From the IMG/VR virus record IMGVR_UViG_3300027659_000069, positions 1 to 42,971 of that record: a stretch of DNA of 42,971 bases. The stretch is one strand, 5' to 3'. Under the pieces are notes generated by a model. It searched no databases. It was not told where the DNA came from and saw nothing but the letters and a program-made list of their open reading frames with translations. This stretch comes from a virus. Shown here one piece after another: positions 39,345 to 42,971 of the stretch. Position 1 is the stretch's first letter, and every line of letters starts with the position of its first letter. The position numbers and the translations under genes are program-made.

Positions 39345-40871
39345 TTAAACTGTATAGAACCGCTCGCGGCGGTGGCCTTTAAACCATTTAATCTCTTCGG
39401 GCTCATCGCTTGGTAAGCGTAAGAACCCACCCTGACGAAAGCGCATAAGCGCTAAAGTTGTTGAGTCAACCAAGTCATCATGCTCGCCTGACGGAAATGC
39501 TGCAACTTCATCTACTAACTCTTCTGCCCAGCGGGTTTGTGGAACCCACACTTTCCCACTTGCAATTATGTCTGAGACTGAGTTTAAACGGGCAATTTTG
39601 TCTTGGCCCTTACCCGGTGTGAACTCTTGCACCGGTATACCCATTGCTCTTAAGTCATAGATTAGCGGCGCACCGGACGCCTTCTTCTCTACGATCAGTG
39701 AGTCAGGCTCATACTCGTTGTACTCTCTAAGCACATCTCGTTTTAACTCTGGAAACTCAACTCGCTTCTTGTACGTGTTGAGCAGAATAATATTAGGAGC
39801 AAAGTTGTCTTCCTCGCAGTTAAAGATACCCCACGTAGTACCGGCTGAATAGTCAGCGCGCTGGGATTTCTCAAACGCCGTGTCCCACGACTGTAAAACA
39901 TAGTCACACTCCGGCGGATCGTCTTTCTCCCACCACTTCCACCAATCTCGCTTAACAATTGCGCTCTCATTACCAATGGGGTTCTGCTGATACTGCGCTT
40001 GCCATTTGCTATTAGGAAGTTCTTCCCGTAGAGCCTCAAGTTCTTCTCTGCTCCAAAATTGTGGCCACACTGGATTACCTGAAGGCAGGATCGCGGGAAA
40101 CTCAATCACCTCCCACTCTTCACCTGACCTTTGCGCCGCAGATTTAAGCACCTGCCCTGTCAAATCTCGAGCTGCCCAGCGTGTCATCACAATCACAATC
40201 GACCCACCCGGCTGTAAACGCTGACGGGGGCCTGATGTATACCACTCATACACCTTATCGTAGATGTCTGGGTTGCTAGCCGCCATTGCAGCCTCTTGTT
40301 CCGAGTGCGGATCGTCAATAATGAGCACATCTGCGCCCTTACCGGTCACTGTACCGCCCACACCGATCGCAAAATAGTCACCACCCTTGCTGGTATTCCA
40401 CCTTCCGGCTGCTTTCGAGTCCTGTTGGAGCGCTAAATTGGGAAAAATACCGTTATAAACGTCCGAATCCACTAAATTTCGCACTTTTCGACCAAATCCA
40501 ACCGCTAATTCACCCGTGTTAGACGCCTGAATAACTTTTTTGTGGGGAAACTTACCCAAAAACCAAGCAGGTAGCAGATAACTAGCAAACTCGGACTTAG
40601 TGTGGCGAGGAGGCATATTAATAATAAGACGTTTGCAAGTTCCATTTGCAACCCTTTCAAAAGCATCTGCCATTCTCTTGTGGTGCGCACCTGAAATGAA
40701 CGTAGGCCATACTCGTTCAACGAACTTGATGAACTTATCTTGGCAAAGCTCACGGTCTTTGAGTTTCTCTAACTTGTAAAGTTGGGCATCCAACACGCGC
40801 AGGTCAGCTTCCGACATCTTACCGGACTCAACTGCTGTGTCGATTTCCTTAAGACTGAGAGTGTTGGCCAT
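39345..40871 (-). CDS. terL: Terminase large subunit
   Basis: 508 residues. ATPase motor and headful/cohesive-end nuclease of packaging. ATPase: variant Walker A MPPRHTKS (residues 86-93) and Walker B LIIDDP (183-188), with the C-motif-like VMTRWAARD after. Nuclease: SWDTAFEKS (D330), LIVEKKASG (E395) and GEHDDLVDS (D465, D466, D469) supply the acidic metal site of the RNase H-like fold. Length and order are normal, no intein or insertion. Overlaps the small-terminase-like gene by 23 bp and is followed by portal. Confidence 0.95.
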   Translation of the reverse strand: MANTLSLKEIDTAVESGKMSEADLRVLDAQLYKLEKLKDRELCQDKFIKFVERVWPTFISGAHHKRMADAFERVANGTCKRLIINMPPRHTKSEFASYLLPAWFLGKFPHKKVIQASNTGELAVGFGRKVRNLVDSDVYNGIFPNLALQQDSKAAGRWNTSKGGDYFAIGVGGTVTGKGADVLIIDDPHSEQEAAMAASNPDIYDKVYEWYTSGPRQRLQPGGSIVIVMTRWAARDLTGQVLKSAAQRSGEEWEVIEFPAILPSGNPVWPQFWSREELEALREELPNSKWQAQYQQNPIGNESAIVKRDWWKWWEKDDPPECDYVLQSWDTAFEKSQRADYSAGTTWGIFNCEEDNFAPNIILLNTYKKRVEFPELKRDVLREYNEYEPDSLIVEKKASGAPLIYDLRAMGIPVQEFTPGKGQDKIARLNSVSDIIASGKVWVPQTRWAEELVDEVAAFPSGEHDDLVDSTTLALMRFRQGGFLRLPSDEPEEIKWFKGHRRERFYTV

Positions 40872-41445
40872 TATCAGGTACGTCTTCGCGGGTTTCTTCT
40901 GCTGGGCCTAGTAGCGTATCCAGATCGTCCAAAGGAGTAACATCTGTTACGTCTGCATTCATAAGCCGCTTGATGCGCTCTTTAATAGAGTCCTCAAGTC
41001 CCTTGCTTGTAGTGTGATGCACAGTAATTTCACTGCGTTCAGTGAACAAGCCAATATCTGAATGTTTGCCTAGCAACTCAAGCGCCTTGATCTCAATCTT
41101 GGCATCACCGCAGTCAGACAGGGTGACTAGCTTATTAGTAATGTATGTGCGGGCCTGTTGTATATCTGCAAATGCTTGGAAGTCAAACTTCTTAATAAGG
41201 ACTGAAGCCGCCTTCGCTTCAGCAGGTACAGATATGTGCTTAGGTGCATTGGGTTTATCGGTACCGTTAAAAAGTTCCGCAGACTTATGCAAGTCTTTAT
41301 CTTCGTAATCAATACCGGGGCCGAGCTTGTCGATCAGGTTTGAGGTATTTACAGCAATAGCGATGCCGTCCTTGTGAGTCTTGGGTTGCTCATCGGACAT
41401 ATCAAACGGTAACGGATGTTCCGTTGTTGGCTGAATTTCAATCAT
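40849..41445 (-). CDS. Terminase small subunit-like protein
   Basis: 198 residues from ATG at 41445; a GTG at 41484 would add 13 residues but lies upstream of the proposed transcription start, so it is less likely. Expected to recognise the packaging site. Parts: HKDGIAIAVNTSNLIDKLGP, HISVPAEAKAASVLIKKFDF, FADIQQARTYITNKLVTLSD, then KIEIKALELLGKHSDIGLFT and HHTTSKGLEDSIKERIKRLM. The helical ALELLGKHSDIGLFTE segment occurs in the small terminases of related phages that I recall. The gene is first in the head operon, overlapping terL by 23 bp. DNA binding is inferred from this position. Confidence 0.7.
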   Translation of the reverse strand: MIEIQPTTEHPLPFDMSDEQPKTHKDGIAIAVNTSNLIDKLGPGIDYEDKDLHKSAELFNGTDKPNAPKHISVPAEAKAASVLIKKFDFQAFADIQQARTYITNKLVTLSDCGDAKIEIKALELLGKHSDIGLFTERSEITVHHTTSKGLEDSIKERIKRLMNADVTDVTPLDDLDTLLGPAEETREDVPDNGQHSQS

Positions 41446-41473
41446 AGGCACCGTAAGTAAACGGGAATGCCCG

Positions 41474-41503
41474 AAATGTAACACAAACTTTTAATTTTTT
41501 GCA
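41474..41503 (-). promoter_or_regulatory. Candidate promoter of the packaging/head operon
   Basis: Minus strand TTGCAA (41503-41498), 18-bp spacer, TACATT (41479-41474). The -10 matches four of six bases and the -35 four of six. Transcription would start near 41467, about 22 nt before the ATG at 41445. A/T-tracts just upstream could bend DNA or act as an UP element. Confidence 0.42.
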
Positions 41504-41568
41504 AAAATTTTTTTGACTGGCCTTTTATTTTTGTACCGGGGGGTGTTTCTATATGGGAGCTTTGTAGC

Positions 41569-41770
41569 ATTGTGGTACAAAATATATAGGGGGTGGGGGG
41601 TATTTTTAAAACAGGTCTTCGAGTGAGCAACACAGTGTGTATGTGGCGCTACCTCCCCTTGCTCTAGTTTTTGGGGGTGGGGGTGTCGATCTTTGATCTT
41701 TTCTAACTTTTGTTAGGTCACCCCCCTATTGAATTATCGTATAGAAAAGGCTTGCAATGTGTACCACAAT
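41569..41770. repeat. 11-bp inverted repeat, arms 180 bp apart
   Basis: ATTGTGGTACA at 41569-41579 and its exact reverse complement TGTACCACAAT at 41760-41770. The right arm lies in the spacer of the rightward promoter. A related CGTACCAC occurs at 42928-42935. The arms could be paired binding sites for a regulator. Confidence 0.75.
41703..41716. promoter_or_regulatory. CTAAC-N4-GTTAG palindrome, copy 1
   Basis: Arms CTAAC/GTTAG with TTTT centre, 35 bp upstream of the -35 box of the rightward promoter. The same palindrome recurs at 42439, 42859 and 42915, so an operator or other protein site is likely. Confidence 0.55.
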
Positions 41771-41780
41771 TTGATAATAT
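41752..41780 (+). promoter_or_regulatory. Sigma70-type promoter of the right-hand operon
   Basis: TTGCAA (41752-41757), 17-bp spacer, TAATAT (41775-41780). Spacing is ideal and the -35 matches four of six bases. It would drive the genes at 41869-42857. The spacer contains the right arm of the 11-bp inverted repeat, so a bound protein would block RNA polymerase. Confidence 0.62.
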
Positions 41781-41868
41781 AGACCCATGGCAACGAAAAA
41801 AGTTTTGTTTCCATGCTCAGGTAGCTAGCGGGTTTTTCCAAAGCTACCATGTTAGAAAAGGTTAGATT

Positions 41869-42405
41869 ATGACAAACGTCATTCTGTCGTCTCCCGCCGT
41901 TGACACCGGCATTTTATCCATTGCCCGTAATGCACTTGTTGAGGGTGTTACGAAAACCGGTGTTGTCATTGACAACTACTCAAGTGCTATTGCATCGGTG
42001 TTCGATCGCAAAGACACCAACGGCAAAATCATTGCAAAATGGTATGACCTAGACGGCAAAGAAGCGAAAGGTATCAAGTTAGAGAAATCATTGTTTGCTA
42101 ACACTTTGATGGATCGTGATCCTAAGTTCATTAAGTCAACGGATGCGGAGGGTAAGCGAACACCTACGGCAACAGTAGACACCTACTGGATGCGCGTGAA
42201 GATCGCTAGCGGGTATGTTCCAAAGGGTAAGTTAAAAGGTTCAAATGATGTTGATGCAAAAACAGCAACAGAATTGAAAACCATGATAAACCGCATCTTA
42301 GGTGCGGAAGAGGCGGGACAAGAGTGCCACGCTAGCACTATCCTAGAAAACCTTAAGAACAACTACTTTGTTCTTACTGGTGAGTCTTATAACGCCAACA
42401 AGTAA
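41869..42405 (+). CDS. Unknown protein, first gene of the right-hand operon
   Basis: 178 residues. I do not recognise it. The chain is mixed alpha/beta and charged: TGILSIARNALVEGVTKTGV, IASVFDRKDTNGKIIAKWYD, EKSLFANTLMDRDPKFIKST, TATVDTYWMRVKIASGYVPK, then a helical ELKTMINRILGAEEAGQECH and ENLKNNYFVLTGESYNANK end. No membrane or signal segment and one Cys only. AAGG lies 9 nt before the ATG. As first gene after a strong promoter it is probably an early, abundant protein, for example DNA-binding or host-directed; this is inference from position. Confidence 0.62.
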   Translation: MTNVILSSPAVDTGILSIARNALVEGVTKTGVVIDNYSSAIASVFDRKDTNGKIIAKWYDLDGKEAKGIKLEKSLFANTLMDRDPKFIKSTDAEGKRTPTATVDTYWMRVKIASGYVPKGKLKGSNDVDAKTATELKTMINRILGAEEAGQECHASTILENLKNNYFVLTGESYNANK

Positions 42406-42414
42406 GTAAACGAC

Positions 42415-42440
42415 AGAACCTAGGGGAAACCCTAGGTTCT
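42415..42440 (+). other. 11-bp perfect hairpin with GAAA tetraloop between two genes
   Basis: AGAACCTAGGG (42415-42425), GAAA loop, CCCTAGGTTCT (42430-42440). No T-run follows, so it is not a standard terminator; an mRNA-stabilising or processing hairpin is more likely. Its right arm runs into palindrome copy 2. Confidence 0.8.
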
Positions 42441-42452
42441 AACAAATGTTAG
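42439..42452. promoter_or_regulatory. CTAAC-N4-GTTAG palindrome, copy 2
   Basis: CTAACAAATGTTAG, a 14-bp palindrome with full CTAACA/TGTTAG arms, 17 bp upstream of the ATG at 42470 and touching the hairpin stem. Confidence 0.6.
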
Positions 42453-42469
42453 AAATCAAGGGGAATAAA

Positions 42470-42673
42470 ATGAAACCATCGTTCAAGCATGATTGTGATA
42501 AGTGTAAGTTTGTCGGCAAAATTTTCAGAGCCTTAAATCTTGAGGGTACGAAAAAACGTGCAACTGATCTTTATGAATCTTGCAACACCTACGGAAGCAA
42601 ATACATTTTGCGTTGTTCAAGCAAGGGCGGTGACTACATCACTACCGACAATTTTCAACAGTACATGATCTAA
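42470..42673 (+). CDS. Small Cys-containing protein, possible zinc finger
   Basis: 67 residues from ATG at 42470, chosen for its AGGGG SD 6 nt upstream; an ATG at 42446 falls in the palindrome and lacks an SD. FKHDCDKCKFVGKI has a CxxC pair; Cys in YESCNTYGSKYILRCSSKGG could complete a four-Cys zinc site, though the spacing is loose. The rest is beta-rich (YILRC, GDYITTDNFQQYMI). I recall small FKHDCDxC proteins in other phages, without function. Second gene of the right-hand operon. Confidence 0.68.
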   Translation: MKPSFKHDCDKCKFVGKIFRALNLEGTKKRATDLYESCNTYGSKYILRCSSKGGDYITTDNFQQYMI

Positions 42674-42683
42674 GGGGAAAATT

Positions 42684-42857
42684 ATGCTTACCAGACTAGA
42701 CAGTACGCTTTGCAAAATCTTGTTATCAAAGCGCATGATGTGGGCTTGGCGGTTTTGGTGGATAGAAGCCGCCCGAGTCGGCAACGATTACAAGGGATAT
42801 GTCAACATTGGTTTGAACACCAAAGCCCGTAGACAACAACGAATCAATTACATGTGA
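42684..42857 (+). CDS. 57-residue Trp/Arg-rich microprotein
   Basis: ATG at 42684 has AGGGG 7 nt upstream (same SD as the preceding gene, whose stop is 10 nt away); TGA at 42855-42857. Product: MLTRLDSTLCKILLSKRMMW, AWRFWWIEAARVGNDYKGYV, NIGLNTKARRQQRINYM. A Trp-rich helical centre and basic ends could bind nucleic acid or sit at the membrane surface. I recognise no family. The operon terminator follows 20 nt later. Confidence 0.66.
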   Translation: MLTRLDSTLCKILLSKRMMWAWRFWWIEAARVGNDYKGYVNIGLNTKARRQQRINYM

Positions 42858-42858
42858 T

Positions 42859-42872
42859 CTAACATTTGTTAG
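42859..42872. promoter_or_regulatory. CTAAC-N4-GTTAG palindrome, copy 3
   Basis: CTAACATTTGTTAG directly after the stop codon at 42857 and 5 bp before the terminator stem. Arms are identical to copies 2 and 4. Confidence 0.55.
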
Positions 42873-42876
42873 AACC

Positions 42877-42902
42877 AAGCCCCGCTAGTCGGGGCTTTTT
42901 TG
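42877..42902 (+). terminator. Intrinsic terminator of the right-hand operon
   Basis: AAGCCCCG (42877-42884), 5-nt loop, CGGGGCTT (42890-42897), then a T-run to 42901. It ends the three-gene rightward transcript from 41780. Confidence 0.9.
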
Positions 42903-42914
42903 CGTCTGCTCGAT

Positions 42915-42928
42915 CTAACATTTGTTAG
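42915..42928. promoter_or_regulatory. CTAAC-N4-GTTAG palindrome, copy 4
   Basis: CTAACATTTGTTAG, identical to copy 3, placed after the terminator and so probably upstream of the next promoter outside the window. It is followed by CGTACCAC, like the inverted-repeat arm at 41760. Confidence 0.6.
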
Positions 42929-42971
42929 CGTACCACTAAGTTATTTTTCCCCAGAATTTTTGTCGTGTACC

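Larger units (their letters stand above)
41446..41868 (+). other. 423-bp divergent intergenic region between packaging and right operons
   Basis: No gene longer than a few codons is credible here. It holds promoters facing left (41474-41503) and right (41752-41780), A/T-tracts near 41490-41530, G-runs on the + strand (41538-41544, 41590-41601, 41673-41684), an 11-bp inverted repeat (41569-41579 and 41760-41770), one CTAAC palindrome (41703-41716), and a leader hairpin GGTAGCT/AGCTACC (41820-41826 with 41842-41848). A 13-codon ORF (41787-41828) starts at about the expected transcription start. Confidence 0.8.

Noticed and set aside
41787-41828. 13-codon ORF (MATKKVLFPCSGS) directly after the rightward promoter.
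   Set aside because: No SD is possible because it begins at about the transcription start; could be a leaderless leader peptide, but nothing supports translation.
1-42971. Prophage or lysogeny functions.
   Set aside because: No integrase, excisionase, repressor or attachment-site repeat is visible; the palindrome set alone does not show lysogeny.

Overview
This window is a large part of one tailed-phage genome. The evidence is terminase, portal, scaffold, HK97-type capsid, tail fibres, lysis genes and a DUF927-type helicase, with no host chromosomal gene. Genes are packed tightly, with many 1-11 bp overlaps and TAATG or ATGA junctions. The virus is most likely a podovirus-like member of the Caudoviricetes infecting a Gram-negative aquatic bacterium. 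Reasons are the P22/T7-style content, the absence of a tape-measure, sheath or baseplate gene, and a giant internal polyvalent protein. Many of its proteins resemble families I recall from freshwater and marine metagenomic phages. The host is an inference; nothing in the DNA fixes it.

Layout. 1-1.7 kb (+): end of a DUF927 helicase/primase gene and a small overlapping gene, closed by an intrinsic terminator. 1.7-31.9 kb (-): one long late block, transcribed leftwards. From upstream to downstream (right to left) it holds a virion-protein pair, a cluster of small Lys/Gly-rich proteins of which four share one C-terminal peptide tag, neck/adaptor proteins, tail fibres and a poly-glycine adhesin, a 2OG-Fe(II) oxygenase, a lysis cassette, a tail hub-like protein, three Gly/Gln-rich proteins and a 2435-residue protein with an ADP-ribosyltransferase-like and a zinc-metallopeptidase-like domain. 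32.0-32.8 kb (+): a two-gene GNAT acetyltransferase/HNH nuclease cassette inserted against the late strand. 32.8-41.4 kb (-): packaging and head genes (small and large terminase, portal, GroES-like co-chaperonin, scaffold, capsid), with two TTCG-loop terminators after the capsid. 41.4-41.9 kb: a 423-bp divergent intergenic region with G-tracts, an 11-bp inverted repeat and promoters facing both ways. 41.9-43.0 kb (+): an operon of three small unknown genes punctuated by a repeated CTAAC-N4-GTTAG palindrome and ended by a terminator.

How it works together. Terminase and portal package DNA into a scaffolded head. Connector, hub and fibre proteins complete a short tail. The Gly/Gln-rich proteins and the giant enzyme-bearing protein are plausible ejection or internal proteins. 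A 3-TM holin-like protein and a GH24 endolysin end the cycle. No DNA polymerase, integrase, repressor, tRNA, CRISPR array or insertion sequence was recognised.

Most interesting points: the family of small late proteins with a shared RADG...GKT C-terminal tag and a wider recurring x-GG motif, the giant ART/metallopeptidase protein, the GroES-like gene inside the head operon, the operator-like palindrome series, and several genes too short for routine calling (at 18433, 25612, 31121 and 42684).
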